Shown piece by piece: positions 37,111 through 48,336 of a DNA stretch of 64,000 nt. Location: positions 29,536,501 to 29,600,500 of the forward strand of contig CM060070.1 of NCBI GenBank assembly GCA_030533445.1. The letters run 5' to 3'. Within the stretch, counting starts at the first letter, position 1; every line of letters starts with the position of its first letter. Source of the DNA: Cyprinodon diabolis (lineage: Eukaryota > Chordata > Actinopteri > Cyprinodontiformes > Cyprinodontidae). Both the position numbers and the translations under genes were made by a program. The notes below the pieces were generated by a model that was not told where the DNA came from, searched no databases, and worked only from the letters and a program-made list of their open reading frames with translations.

Positions 37111-37319
37111 GTAAGCAACTCCAGCCTCTAAATCTGTGGTTTGGTCTCAGAATTTTTTTTAGAGAATGTGATCAGTGTTAGTCAGTAGGCGGGGCTATAA
37201 CATTCATTGTGCTGGAGTCACTGGCAGCTTCCAACATGTTAGACCACAGCAAGCTCTCTCATAATCTTATTAGATATATTTCAGATCTAACTAGGGGTAT
37301 AGAGGCTGGAGTTGCTCAC
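37111..37319. mobile_element. 209-bp MITE with 20-bp inverted repeats
   Basis: GTAAGCAACTCCAGCCTC at 37111 and the complement of GTGAGCAACTCCAGCCTC ending at 37319 form terminal repeats matching at 19 of 20 positions. The interior (AGTCAGTAGGCGGGGC and so on) has no frame. Flanks TTGG and TCAA do not show an obvious target duplication. Confidence 0.65.
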
Positions 37320-37642
37320 TCAATGCACTGCAAATAAGTTTTAACATGTTTTGGAAGTTATTTCAGAAATTATCAGCAATAATATTGTCTTTAGAGTAAA
37401 CAAAACAGCCAGAAATAACTTGTTACATCTTTGTCAGTGATAAGCAGCCAATCAGATGTCAGGTTTTCTATGTAAACAGCTCTAGACCCGCCTCCTTTAC
37501 TTGAATGAATGTGTAACATTAAAAAAAAAGCCATGGCATGCTTCAGTGAAAGTATAAAGTAATCTATTACATCATGAAATAATAATATTTACTTATGATT
37601 AAATATATAAATCATAAGTAATTGATAATTCTGTATCAATTT

Positions 37643-37770
37643 CCATCCATCCATCCATCCATCCATCCATCCATTTTTGGACTGTTGGAGGAAGCAGGAG
37701 AAACTCCATGCAGAAACACCCCAGGAATCAAGTCCAGGACCTTCTTGCTCCAATGCAACCGTGCTAACTG
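37643..37770 (+). mobile_element. LINE 3'-tail repeat, copy 3, internally deleted, with CCAT array
   Basis: Eight CCAT units (37643-37674) lead straight into TTTTTGGACTGTTGGAGGAAG, then AACTCCATGCAGAAACACCC and CAGGACCTTCTTGCTCCAATG. These are the last parts of the tail seen in full at 3550-3880. The CGGGTTGCGGGG and GGTACACCCTGGACAGG portions are missing, so the copy has lost its middle. Confidence 0.65.
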
Positions 37771-38253
37771 TAAAAACCTTGTAACCCTGTATTTATTTTC
37801 AGTTTTATTAAATCAATGATACATAAAAAAATTATTCCATAAGTTACCTATTTATTGTATTGTGGCACTTGTCATTTTCTATATCAGTGTTTCCCAAATG
37901 GGGGTTACGCGTACCCCTAGTGTTCTGCGAGAGCATTGCAAGGGGTACATGAAAATATGCTATTTCTTAGGTTGTAAAGTAAAATAGGGCTCTGATCTGT
38001 TTTGCTTTGTGGGGAGCCAACTGAAAAAAGAAACAAGCTTTTATCAAAAAAAGTAAGTTTTTCTTATATGTTTCAATTCACCTTCAGCTATGACACACAT
38101 CCAAACCAAGCAGAGGAACAGACTGGATGGAGAGAACTGCCCGGGATCAGCTGTTTTTCACACCGAGCTATCAGAGCTCCTCAAAGCGGCTCAAGTGTTT
38201 TGATGAAAACAAAGTTAAACTAATAAAGTTTTTTTTTTAGTGGCTGGTTTTTC
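37771..38253. other. probable intron, no features
   Basis: No repeat edge or coding exon seen. The sequence around 37880-37950 (GTTTCCCAAATGGGGGTTACG) resembles a dispersed fish repeat, but I could not bound it. Confidence 0.35.
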
Positions 38254-38402
38254 CGACAGTAGGCTGACAGGAAATGGGGTATGAGAGAGGGAGAGAGACA
38301 TGCGGGAAAGGACCACAGGCCAGATTCGAACCCGGTCGCCCACGTCAAGGACTAAGGCCTCCGTACATGGGTTGTGTGCGCCAACCCCTGCCCCACCTGC
38401 AC
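38254..38402 (-). mobile_element. tRNA-derived SINE, second family
   Basis: On the minus strand it reads GTACGGAGGCCTTAGTCC, then GGGCGACCGGGTTCGAATCT, a near-ideal RNA polymerase III B box. The body is TGGTCCTTTCCCGCATG...CCCATTTCCTGTCAGCC. This is a widespread fish SINE type and differs from the copies at 4374 and 28304. It is not a functional tRNA gene because the head is degenerate and runs into the body. Confidence 0.75.
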
Positions 38403-40746
38403 ACCAAAAATAATTAAGTTTAATTGAATAATTAATTGAAAAATGCAGAGCATTCATTTTCGTTCTGCATTTTGTTCCCAATTCATCAAGTTTAAATGTG
38501 ATTATAAGGGAGGTACTCAGAGGAGCTCCAGTTTTATAAATACAGGTTTATTATATGATTTTATCTTGCATTTATTTCAATTCCTTACTAACTTCCAGGC
38601 AACATATCTATATTGTTTTTTGTTTTTTTTTTAGATGGAAAGATTAAATTATAAAGATTGAATTCTCAAATTAAAAAAATAAGTAAAATAGTCTTTATTT
38701 CAGTTATTGTACGTTCCACTTTTGGAAATTCATCAATACTTTTGACTGAGAGTGGTACAGTACCTATGGTAAGACAAATTGCCCAAAGGGGAAAACAAGT
38801 CAAACAATGTTGGGAAACACTGCTCTATATGCATGAGCACAAGGAATTTTTTGAATCAAAGTTCGGAGCATTTATAATGTGATGACGGGCAGTGCAAATT
38901 ACTTTGTAAAATTATAATTTCTTTCATATCAGTCATAAAAGTACAAAAATTTTGTAAATCCAAAAGTATTATCTGTGAAGATAGAAGGCATCCATCCTGC
39001 TGAGGAAATATAATTATTACAGTAATATAAATGGTAATGAAACAAGGGACATGTGGTTACAGGAATACTGTAGCATTAAGATCAAATGCTGCTTTCACAA
39101 GTAATACAATTACTGTGAGCAGTTTAAATTATTTCAACCTCTGAGAAGATTCCACTATTTCACTGTAGATCATTTTTATATAGTCAATTATGTTGGAACT
39201 ATTTTGTCTAATGTCGAATCTGTACAATTTTGGTTTGTTTTAGCTTAAGATTTTTTACAAAATATTAATATGAAAGCATTTTTTAATTATTTTACTGAAA
39301 TAATATTTAACTGCACTTCTGTAAGACAAGAAATATGTAAAGTTATATGTAAATATGTAAAGTTCTTTTTAGATAAAGGACAACAGATCTCCATATAAAA
39401 CAATGTTTTATCTTTATATAAGTGTATTTAATGAACTCTATCAATGAGAAAATGCTTATGAATTATTGAAGACATGCATACAGTGAAACTACAGGACGGG
39501 CGGCCATGGATCAATTAGAAAAATGCCAGAGGAAGAAAAAAACGTTTTTTTGGCTCAACAAGCTCCTGGGACCAACAGTGGCGAATACAGGCTGTGCCAA
39601 AGGAAGCAGATTGGAGAAACGCAGATGAGGAAAAGAAGAGTAAGTTAGAAAGAAAGAAGGATAGATAAACAGAGAGAGAGAGAGACAAAGAGTTGCCTAA
39701 AGCAAACTTAAGCATTTGGGGCCCTAGACAAACAGTAGTAATAGTTGCTAAATTACAGCAGCAATAGCAGCAGAGGCAAAGAGTCTCCTCAAGGACAGAA
39801 AAATAAATCCTTTTTCATAGAAAATTAATGGCTGTCATTAATAGGAATTGGAAACCACTTACTCACTAACACACTATGCAAAAGCGAGGCCAGAGCGTAT
39901 GAGAAGGAATTAAAATCTGTGAGAAAATGATACTTTTCTAAATAAACAAACATTATTTATTTTTTTATTTGATGAATATATTTTTAATGGGGACATGGGG
40001 AGTTGTTTGTGTAGAAGACCGTGCAGTGAGAGTCGGCCTGGTGGGTAATTAATGTGGCCTGTGGCTTTGTAATGTAAAGTGTTACTCTAGACTCATCGAC
40101 ATTAAGCTGAGGAATGGTAGATTAAACCCTATGAAAAACCCTTAAACCGCTGTGCCTCACCAGAGGTGATGTTATACATTTTAAACTGTTAATATGCACA
40201 AGAAGGAAGCTCGTAAATTAATGGTGATACTATATTTATGGGACCATATTTGAGAGTGAACAAGGGAAACTGCAATGCCTAAACCAGCAGGTGTAACAAC
40301 AGAGTGAAGAAGAAAGAGCAATTTACAAACTCTACAGAAGCAGATTCAAGTAAGGTAAATATTATCTTTAATGTAATTTAGTGTAATTACCGTAGAAGCT
40401 CAATGATATACAGAAATACTGCTTAGGATTCAAACCACAGCTGCATCCTGTGGCCTCAGAGCTGCTTGAACATCTCTAATGACAACAGCCACATATAAAA
40501 CAAAAAAAAAAAGCAAAAACCAACTGTTTGAAATGTAAAAGAAACATCAAAAGCATGATAGATTTCTTAGTATATTAAAAAAAAAAAGAATTAAAACAAC
40601 ACAAGTCATTAAAAAAGTTACACATTTTTTTGCTTAAACAATAAGCTGAAACTTTAAGATTGAGAATCAGTTTCTCTCTGTAAAAAAATAATATATAATT
40701 CTCGATTTTTTGTGTGTCAAAACATGGTGCAGACAATGCAATGCAA
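38403..40746. other. probable intron, no bounded repeat
   Basis: AT-rich, with a short GA-rich patch at about 39672-39684. About 40010-40130 is less AT-rich and includes GGTGGGTAATTAATGTGG, which could be conserved non-coding DNA. No exon recognised. Confidence 0.35.
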
Positions 40747-40894
40747 AATTCTATCTAGAAATAGTAAGATTTCCCAAACTAAATGAAAATGTTTATAGGG
40801 CTATTAGATTCAATATTCTGGTCCTGCTGTCCTAACATCCTCCAGTCCTGTCCAAAGGTGGATGAGTATGGAATGGAAGAATATAAAGCATGCT
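40747..40894 (+). repeat. left arm of a 148-bp inverted duplication
   Basis: From AATTCTATCTAGAAATAG to AATATAAAGCATGCT. The complement reappears at 41943-42091 with only about five differences. The shared part includes ATTAGATTCAATATT, CATCCTCCAGTCCT and GGTGGATGAGTATGGAATGG. Confidence 0.9.
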
Positions 40895-41599
40895 GGGTTC
40901 CTTGTGTAATTTACAACCATAGAAAAAAACAAAAAAACAAAAACAAAAGATAGAGTTTACAAAAACATAAAGAAGCTGGATGCAGAGTGAAAAACTCTCA
41001 GTTATTTATTAATTGACAAATATCTCCGCTGATCAGTAGAGCCAATTTCAACTTCAAAACATTTATGGGATCTTAACTGGTTGTTCAGGTTCATTTAAAA
41101 AATAAAGTTCTAGTCTAAAGTGTACACATAGGATAGTACTGTCGTTATGCATATGAATGTGGATATTTTCAATATATTTAAACTTAAAATTTTTAAGGAG
41201 ATTGAATCTATTAAAACATCAAATGATTCTTTAACAAGTACCACAATTGTCATTTTTCCCTCCTCCATAGGGTAGCATTAAATGTGTGATTTCTCTGGGG
41301 GTTGGGTTGAGGGTATGTATGCATAATTTTGATTATACGAAGATTAATCCAGAATAATATTAAGACCGTACGTCTCATTCTAGTTTAGAACTGTTCTGAA
41401 CTCTCCTCTATAGGTCGGTTTATATAAATACTGTCAGTCCAGAATTAATACGATTATTACTGTGTAAGGGATCATTATTCGCAACAAAGATGAACGCAGG
41501 TAAAACTTCTGCCTGAAACTATATTTATTTACTTTTTTTGAGCAGTTAAATATATAGTGGAGGATTTTCGTTTTTTTTTAAAAGACCCGCCCTCTCCAC

Positions 41600-41875
41600 T
41601 TTACAAAAAAAAAAGATGAACATGCACAGCCCTGTACCCGATCCTCAGAGGGAACGCCTATTAAACTTGTTTGCACATGGAGAAATGGGCTTATGCAGGT
41701 TCAAAAGTTGCTGTTTGCATCGCTCATACAAGCTCACTTTCAAAAAAATTTGCAATTTTTCCACCACCAGTAAGTGAAAATGGGGACAAGCAAGTAGGAT
41801 GGCCTTATATAAATAAATTACCAGAATGATTGACAATTAGGAGGACCACTTATTTTGTTAATCCACCCATAAAAA
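41600..41875 (-). repeat. unnamed dispersed repeat X, copy 2
   Basis: Inverted relative to the copy at 28745. Read on the minus strand: GGTCCTCCTAATTGTCAATC, TATATAAGGCCATCC, GAGCTTGTATGAGCG, ATGCAAACAGCAAC, TTTAATAGGCGTTCCCTCTG, GGTACAGGGCTGTGC. It lies between the two arms of the inverted duplication 40747-42091. Confidence 0.6.
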
Positions 41876-41942
41876 GGACATCCGACTTGCACTATACCTT
41901 TAACTAAAAAAATAAATCAGGGGAGAGTCTGGAAACATATCC

Positions 41943-42091
41943 AGCATGTTTTATATTCTTCCATTCCATACTCATCCACCTTTGGAAAGGACTGGAGGAT
42001 GTTAGGACAGCAGGACCATAATATTGAATCTAATAGCCCTATAAACATTTTCATTTAGTTTGGGAAATCTTACTATTTTTAGATAGAAATT
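41943..42091 (-). repeat. right arm of a 149-bp inverted duplication
   Basis: Complement of 40747-40894, from AGCATGTTTTATATTC to AGATAGAAATT. The two arms are about 1.05 kb apart, and their near-identity contrasts with the decay seen in most other repeats here. Confidence 0.9.
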
Positions 42092-43074
42092 ACAGAGAAG
42101 AAAAAACCCTCTGTACAGTATTTGTCACTTTTCCATCTGCTACAAAAAGCCTTGAGTCTTCATGTTAGAACCACAGCTTTTAGTCTGTCAGCATGATTGC
42201 ATCTACTAACATGTAATCAAATAAAAAAATGAAGTTTCCATTGACAATGTTTTTTTTATGTACCAGTCTCTGTATTCAAGTACAATATTGGACATATTTT
42301 GGTGGTGGATTGAAAAAGTTTTGCACTGTTATTAATGTTCATCTCAAAGGGGGAAAAACCCTCCATCACAAGTAATAACAGCTGAGACGCTTGCTGTCAA
42401 GTATTTATATGAAAAAAAAGGTCAACATCAATAATTAACGGTGTCTCAAGGATATTTAAATTGGTTAACAATGTCTGTGTTCCTTTAGTCAAGCTTTTCA
42501 CAGCTGAACTTTTTTCTTTATAAGCCTAAGGCGTAACTAAAAGCCAAACAAAGACAGGACATTTATTAAGCCATTCATCCATTCTACACTAAAAAAAAAG
42601 TCTGAGTGCCATTTTCTAAGAAAAGGCTACAGTATGTAGCAAATTTTACTAAAAAAAAATTCTTATCAACAAAAGATGTACTTTTGTTTTGCTTGTAAAT
42701 TTTACTCAACCCATATTTTTCAATTAGAAAACTTAAGCTAAAAGGTATTATTTTGCATAGTTTTATTTTTAATTAATATTTAAGCACATTTGACTCAACT
42801 AATCTAAAGCTCAACTTTAGACTACTTTGATTAATTTTAAATTTCCATCACATGCAACACATTAAGCACCCCTCCCCCCTGAAAAAAACCAAAAAACAAA
42901 ATAGTTTTAAACTACATAGACAGTCTGTATATCAACTTGCAACTGTGCAAATCAGGTTTGGGCTGCATTAAAACCATTGTTTCTCAAAAAAAGTTATCTG
43001 GTCAGATTCAGTTACTGTGCATTAGCTGATTAAAACAAGCAAGTAAACATCCATCTTCTCCCTCTTATTCTGTC
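42092..43074. other. probable intron, no features
   Basis: AT-rich with several A tracts. No exon or repeat boundary recognised. Confidence 0.4.
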
Positions 43075-43345
43075 AGGGTTGCTGCTTATCTATGGGGGAG
43101 AGGCTGGGTACACCCTGGACAGGTTACCAGTCTGATGCAGGGCGACAAAGAGACATTCAATCATGTACACCCAATGAGAATCTAGAAAAGCCAATCAACT
43201 TTACAGTCATGTTTTTGGACTTTGGGAGGAAGCTGGAGTACCCAGAGAGAACCCATACAAGCACAAGGAGAACATGCAACATCCACGCAGAAACACCCTG
43301 GACTGAACTCAGAAACCTCTTGCTGCAAGGCAACATGCTACAAAC
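43075..43345 (+). mobile_element. LINE 3'-tail repeat, copy 2
   Basis: Reads GGGTACACCCTGGACAGG, ATGCAGGGCGACAAAGAGAC, TCATGTTTTTGGACTTTGGG, AGGAAGCTGGAGTACCC, GAGAACATGCAAC and CTCTTGCTGCAAGGCAAC, the same order as at 3550-3880. The overlapping 99-codon plus-strand and 69-codon minus-strand frames are repeat-derived. Confidence 0.65.
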
Positions 43346-43444
43346 TGCGACCCATGCAGCCAACAAGCAAACTTTTCTATTTCTGACCTAAACATGGTCA
43401 GGCTAAGAACAAACCATCAAGTTTACTCCTAATAGCCAAGTAAA

Positions 43445-43610
43445 TCTGTGAAAGATATAGTGGAGGATGTTCTTCATCTGCAGCAACTTTTAAGCAGAGC
43501 GTTCACGAGAAGAAACTTGCTTGTGCATGTTCTTACACATGTTCAATAGGCGTTCCCTTTTAGGAGTGGGTACAGAGTTGTACATATTAAATTTATTGGT
43601 CTTTTGATGG
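43445..43610 (+). repeat. unnamed dispersed repeat X, copy 3
   Basis: Shares GATATAGTGGAGGATG with sequence beside copy 2, then GTGCATGTTCTTACAC, TTCAATAGGCGTTCCCTTTT and GGGTACAGAGTTGTACAT. It is shorter and more diverged than copies 1 and 2. Confidence 0.5.
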
Positions 43611-44525
43611 ATATAGATTTCCAAGTAAATTCTAAGTAACACATTCAATAAAATGTGTCATTTTGAAGTAAAGACACTAGCATGGCTATAGGCAGTAAAT
43701 TTTAGATAAAACAGTAATTTCAACCTTAGCAGTAAAATTAATATTTACAGGAACAAAAAGTCATTTTTTCAGTGTATGTCACTAATGATTGCACTTCAGA
43801 GCTCAGACAAAGGATCCCAAAAGCTGTCAATACAAATCAACGTATTTAACAAGTTTGTCTTTTCCATTGATTGGAACCTGCCGTAAATCAACAGGCCATG
43901 TTGGTGAATCAATATCCTTCCAGCTCTAATTAGTCCTTTATTACCGGCCTGATAAGCTGGGTGATCCGCATGGAAGCAAGTTGTAGTTTCTGCTTGTTAA
44001 TGATGTGGCAGCAACATTTCAGCTCTTCCCATCATTAGAGACATCCCTCCGTGCATTTTCTATCAGGTTATTAAGGTGAAATTATGCTAAATTTGGCTTT
44101 AATTCACTCTTTTTTATGATGCCATGACCCTCTTTCCCTAATTTCGTTTTACATCAGCTCTCTATAATTTCAGCACCACTTCTGAATATTAATTTTCATG
44201 AGAAAAAAAAAGTCCTGATGTAGTAGGTCTGGGCTATTACAGAGCATTTAGTAACGTGTTTGGGTTTTTTTTCTATTAAAGGTTTCCCTAGATGGTATGC
44301 TTTTCTGAACTGCATGATCCAAAATAACTTGAAGTTATAGAAACCTCTTAAAAGCTCCCTAAATATTTTCTAACCATTATCATTAATAATCTTTCACATT
44401 GTGCATCTCGAGTTATATTTGAAAATATCTATCATATATCCTTAAAAACTACCATAAAGAAATGTTAAGAGGCCATTAATGTAAAAATATGCTTGAAAAT
44501 GTAGTTAGAATCTTGGCAGGATGTA
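43611..44525. other. probable intron; block 43880-44130 may be conserved
   Basis: Mostly AT-rich. The block at 43880-44130 is compositionally balanced and has homeodomain-type cores (CTCTAATTAGTCC) with no repeat or coding character. I see no exon. Confidence 0.35.
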
Positions 44526-45010
44526 AAGGGCCTTGCCAAAGTATTCATATATTTAATTTACATTTAAAGCAGCAGTCTTTTGAGGGTCATCTTGACCAGC
44601 TTTGCACATATGGAGAGAGTCATTTCCTAACCATTCTTTTTCACAAAACTATGCAACCGCTGTTAGATGAACTAGAAAGTGTCTGTGGACAATAGTTTTT
44701 CAAATAATATACTAGATTTTTCAATTTAAATCAGGAGGGAATCATGAGGTTTAATCCTATTCATTATACTGTAGCTTTTTAAAGAATGTTTAATCTTCCT
44801 GCCATATTGAAAGTGCTCACATGCCTCAAATCCTTTGCAGCCTCTAGCATGAAATTCTCCTGTACTGACCTGTATTCAGCTTCACACTTCATCATGGAAC
44901 ATAACTCTGACTGACCTTCCTGTACCTGCTGAAGGTTTCCATCCCCACAGATTGATCCAACCAGCACTGTTTCACAAAAGGAATCGTTCGTTGAAAGTGA
45001 TTTGCAGAGT
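44526..45010 (-). pseudogene. Tc1-like element relic
   Basis: A Tc1-type terminus (GGGCCTTGCCAAAGTATTCA) opens the block. At about 44915-44990 an antisense transposase piece reads GACCTTCCTGTACCTGCTGA, TTTCCATCCCCACAG and CACTGTTTCACA, the complement of the region that normally encodes H-G-G-G-S-I-M-L-W-G. The 84-codon minus-strand frame at 44779-45033 is this relic and has lost the motif. No complete transposase is possible. Confidence 0.5.
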
Positions 45011-45629
45011 TTGATTTCTGACAAACCAAACACAGTGGTTAAATTTCAAATATGACAGGACCCCTTTGTTCCACTTTTTTTCAGTGTCTTCTGCAAAACT
45101 TGTGCAAACAGTCATGTTTACAAAATAGTTTTGTATTATGAATGAATTTAATAATGTATTAATTTAATAAGTCACTCAAATTGTGGACTAGAGCATGTAG
45201 ACTATCTGAGCCGTGAATCTTGAAATTTTTCAAAGGAGAATTTGACTACATCGTTATATGACGGACTGGCAGTTTGATTGGATGACCAAGTTTTACTAGG
45301 TGGGCAGTTTAGCTTTATCCTTGATTTTTATTTTTTACATTGTTAATGGGCACAAAATGTTTAAAGGACTTTAGGACAAAGAGAAAAACTACAGATCTTG
45401 AACAAATTGGTGAAGAAAATTGAGCTTATATTCTATGCTCAGTGGAGAACGGCAGTGGGAGTAAATCAGCGGATTAGGAACTGCTGACGAAGAAGGCAAA
45501 GAAGCTTACTGATGTAAGGTGAATATTAAAAAGAAATGAAGCCGAATTTGATCCAAGGTACAAACTAAGTGGTGGGAGACTAACATTGATCAGAGAGAAA
45601 TAAATCCAAATACTCAAAGAACAGAACTG

Positions 45630-45823
45630 GACTGTTCTCCCTGCTGCCCTCTGGAAAGAGGCTTTGCAGCATCAAATGCAGGTTCCCGCAGATTCTGCAA
45701 CAGTTTCTTCCCCACCACCATCAGACTGCTGAACTGTTGAAATAACGCTAAATCATGTCACAGACTCTGCATCACACTGATAACACCAAACCAAAAATAC
45801 TGCATATTTGTACCTACCATATA
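45630..45823 (+). pseudogene. LINE A (L2/Rex1-like), 3' end of ORF, part 1
   Basis: Translates in frame as LFSLLPSGKRLCSIKCRF, PQILQQFLPHHHQTAELLK and stop, the C-terminal end of the reverse transcriptase polyprotein also present at 24283-25020. A 3' UTR follows and is interrupted at 45823 by an LTR. The UTR resumes at 46861. It lacks all upstream enzyme domains. Confidence 0.7.
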
Positions 45824-46855
45824 TGTGTTATGGTCTCGGCTCTGTTAAGTTTTCTGGTATATTCCAGTCTCTTGTTGATTCATGTTTTTCTTTTGTTTTC
45901 TAGTTTTATTGGTTTAATTCCTATTTTGTGTGTTTTGGGATCTATTTGAGTTTTTAGGCTTCTCTTTGTTGCCCTCTTGTGTTGGTTTCCTTTTCCTTAG
46001 CCCATTCCCTAGAATTCTCAGTTCACACCTGCTCCCAATGAGCTCGTTAGTCCTCTTTTTGTTCAGTCAAACATAAATACTCTCCCTGTGCAGCTCCTCA
46101 GTGCTGGTTCCTCTTCTTTCCCTGGCTCCTAGTGCTTGGTTTTCCCCTGATGTCTCCATGTTTCTGGTTTGTTTATCATTTTAAGTTGGATTTTTGGATT
46201 CCTGACTCTGTTAGGGGGGAATGTGTCTCGGCTCTATTCAAAGTTAGTAATGGGGTGAGGCAGGGTGGGATTTTGTCCCCAGTTCTCTTTAATTTGTATC
46301 TGGATAAACTGCCACACAAGTTGAGAGCTTGTCACACTGGTTTTGGCTGGTGACTCTCTACTTAATCACCTTATGTTTGCAGATAATTTAGTACTGCTGG
46401 GTTACAGCAACTACTTAATATCTGTTCTGAGTATGGTCTGGAACACAACATAAAGTACAATCCATCTAAAAGTGTGATCATGATCTGTAGGAGTAAAGAA
46501 GAAAAATCTGAGTTTCCAGATTTTCTGCTGTCAAATACTGTGCTGGGTGTTACAAACAAAACCAAGTGTCTTGGGCACATCATCACAGAAAATCTGAGAG
46601 ACGATAATTTCTGTAGACAATGTAGATTGTTGTATGCTTAAGCTAATACCCTTGCTCGTAAATTCGGTGCATGTAGTGATAAAGTCAAAGTGGAACTGTT
46701 TAATGCATATTGTACTTCTCTGTACACTGCTCACCTGTGGACTACATATAGAAATATATGTCTGTCTGTCTATTACCTGTGTTCATTCATTAAAACTGCA
46801 AGAACTCACCTCTGCCTTTGCATTTGGGTCCTCAAACCTCAACCAAACACTGACA
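45824..46855 (+). mobile_element. solo LTR, family A, copy 3, with 5-bp target duplication and an insertion
   Basis: TGTGTTATGGTCTCGG opens the LTR and GGGTCCTCAAACC...CACTGACA closes it. An exact ATATA flanks both ends (45819-45823 and 46856-46860). Plus-strand order matches copies 1 and 2: CATAAATACTCTCCC TATA-like region, CAGTGCTGGTTCC, CCTGATGTCTCCATG, GGATTCCTGACTC, then AAGAACTCACCTCTGCC. The last two segments lie about 35 bases apart in copy 1, but here a foreign LINE fragment of about 575 bp separates them. LTR parts are about 45824-46213 and 46788-46855. Confidence 0.75.
46214..46787 (+). pseudogene. LINE B reverse transcriptase fragment inside the LTR
   Basis: Translation shows the reverse transcriptase core segment VSNGVRQGGILSPVLFNLYL (RT motif with RQGG and LSP), then, after a frameshift, LFADNLVLLGYS, a decayed form of the catalytic Y/F-A-D-D box with Asn in place of the second Asp. 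Downstream pieces KCLGHIITENLRD and ELFNAYCTSLYTAHLW follow in other frames. It is a non-LTR retrotransposon fragment of a Jockey/L2-like type, different from LINE A. Frameshifts and the loss of the catalytic Asp make it inactive. Confidence 0.7.
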
Positions 46856-46860
46856 ATATA

Positions 46861-47036
46861 TTAATGCTCTGAACGTTCATATCAATGTGGGTTTTTTTTG
46901 CACCATGTTTTTTTTCTCACACAGTTTTTACATTTGATCACTGCTGCACTTGGAAATGTTAATTCACTGTCAGAAAAGCTTTACTAAACGAAATATCGTT
47001 TTTCATACACTGTGTATACAAAATGACAATGAAAGT
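46861..47036 (+). mobile_element. LINE A, 3' UTR part 2 and tail
   Basis: Ends CACTGTGTATACAAAATGACAATGAAAG, the same terminal string as the LINE at 24283 (there ending GACAATAAAG). With part 1 at 45630-45823 this restores one ordinary 3' UTR once the LTR is removed, which shows that the LTR landed in an older LINE. Confidence 0.65.
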
Positions 47037-47555
47037 TGTCTAAGTCTATAAGATACGGTGGCTGAGAAGTGCAAAACACATTTACAATTCAAAAACACAT
47101 TAACAAATAAAAAACAAAATAACATTTGAAGAAACAAAATTATATTTTATGAAAAATATTTTTGAAAAGTTAAAATTTTTAAAAACAAATTTACATTTTA
47201 GGAAACAAATTCACATTTTAAATAAGTTAGATTTTAGGTAAGAGAAAGTTTCATTTTAGAGAAAAAAAAATACATTATAGGGAAACAAATTTACATCTAA
47301 AAAAATTGACCGTTTGGAAACACTTGTAAAAACTGCAAGTGGCAAAACAGTTACATAGCCAAAAACAAATTAACAAAAGACGGCTACACGGAAAGGGAAT
47401 GTCCCAGTGGCCGGATGTGACGTCACGATTACCCTGACTTGTAGTACAAACAGCTCAATCTGTAGTCCTCCTGCTTCACGTGAAAAGTCAGCGGCGATTT
47501 TATTATTGTGGAGCAAATTTCAGCCAATTTACACCATTTTGTTCTTCGTGTGGAC

Positions 47556-47696
47556 GGTCTCTGGAACTTTTACGGGACACGGACCAGGTGGCAGGACCAC
47601 CGGAACTGCTGCAACGCAGCCACTGCCACGAATTGAGCTCGGCCCTGCTGCTTGGTCCTGCCACCTGGTCCGTGTCCCGTAAAAGTTCCAGAGACC
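47556..47696. repeat. inner perfect 44-bp palindrome of the fold-back element
   Basis: GGTCTCTGGAACTTTTACGG... at 47556-47599 is repeated exactly as its complement at 47653-47696 around a 53-base GC-rich centre (GCAACGCAGCCACTGCC...). It is separated from the outer arms by non-complementary DNA on both sides (47503-47555 and 47697-47767). Confidence 0.95.
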
Positions 47697-48158
47697 ACCA
47701 TAAGGGCAAAACATTGTTCGGTCAGCATAAACTTAAGAAAAACAGCTTCAGTGCAATTCTTTCCATCTAAAATCGCCGCTGACTTTTCACGTGAAGCAGG
47801 AGGACCACAGATTGAGCTGTTTGTACTACAAGTCAGGGTAATCGTGACGTCACATCCGGCCACTGGGACATTCCCTTTCCGTGTAGCCGTCTTTTGTTAA
47901 TTTGTTTTTAGCTATGTAACTGTGTTTTGCCGCTTGCAGTTTTGTCTTTGCATTTGTACAAGTGTTTCTGAACGGTCAATTTTTTTTTAGATGTAAATTT
48001 GTTTCCCTATAATGTATTTTTTTCTCTCTAAAATGAAACTTTCTCTCACCTAAAATCTAACTTATTTAAAATGTGAATTTCTTTCCTAAAATGTAAATTT
48101 GTTTACTAAAATGTAAATTTGTTTTTAAAAATTTTAACTTTTTTTTTCAAAAATACAT

Positions 48159-48336
48159 TTGTTTCATAAAATATAATTTTGTTTCTTCAAATGTTATTTT
48201 GTTTTTTATTTGTTAATGTGTTTTTAAATTGTAAATGTGTTTTGCACTTGTTTCATAAAATATAATTTTGTTTCTTCAAATGTTGTTTTGTTTTTTATTT
48301 GTTAATGTGTTTTTGAATTGTAAATGTGTTTTGCAC
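48159..48336. repeat. 89-bp tandem duplication in the right arm
   Basis: TTGTTTCATAAAATATAATT begins at 48159 and again at 48248. The two units end in TAAATGTGTTTTGCAC and differ at a few positions (ATGTTATTTTG against ATGTTGTTTTG). The left arm has only one unit, so the duplication came after the element formed. Confidence 0.9.

Noticed and set aside
37643..37674. CRISPR-like short direct repeats (CCAT units)
   Set aside because: A contiguous tetranucleotide microsatellite without spacers in eukaryotic DNA.
38316..38335. Minus-strand tRNA gene (good B box)
   Set aside because: The head is degenerate, does not fold as a complete tRNA by eye, and runs into a SINE body.
47407..47863. Paired frames starting with the same peptide on opposite strands
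   Set aside because: The symmetry comes from the fold-back arms, not from duplicated genes.
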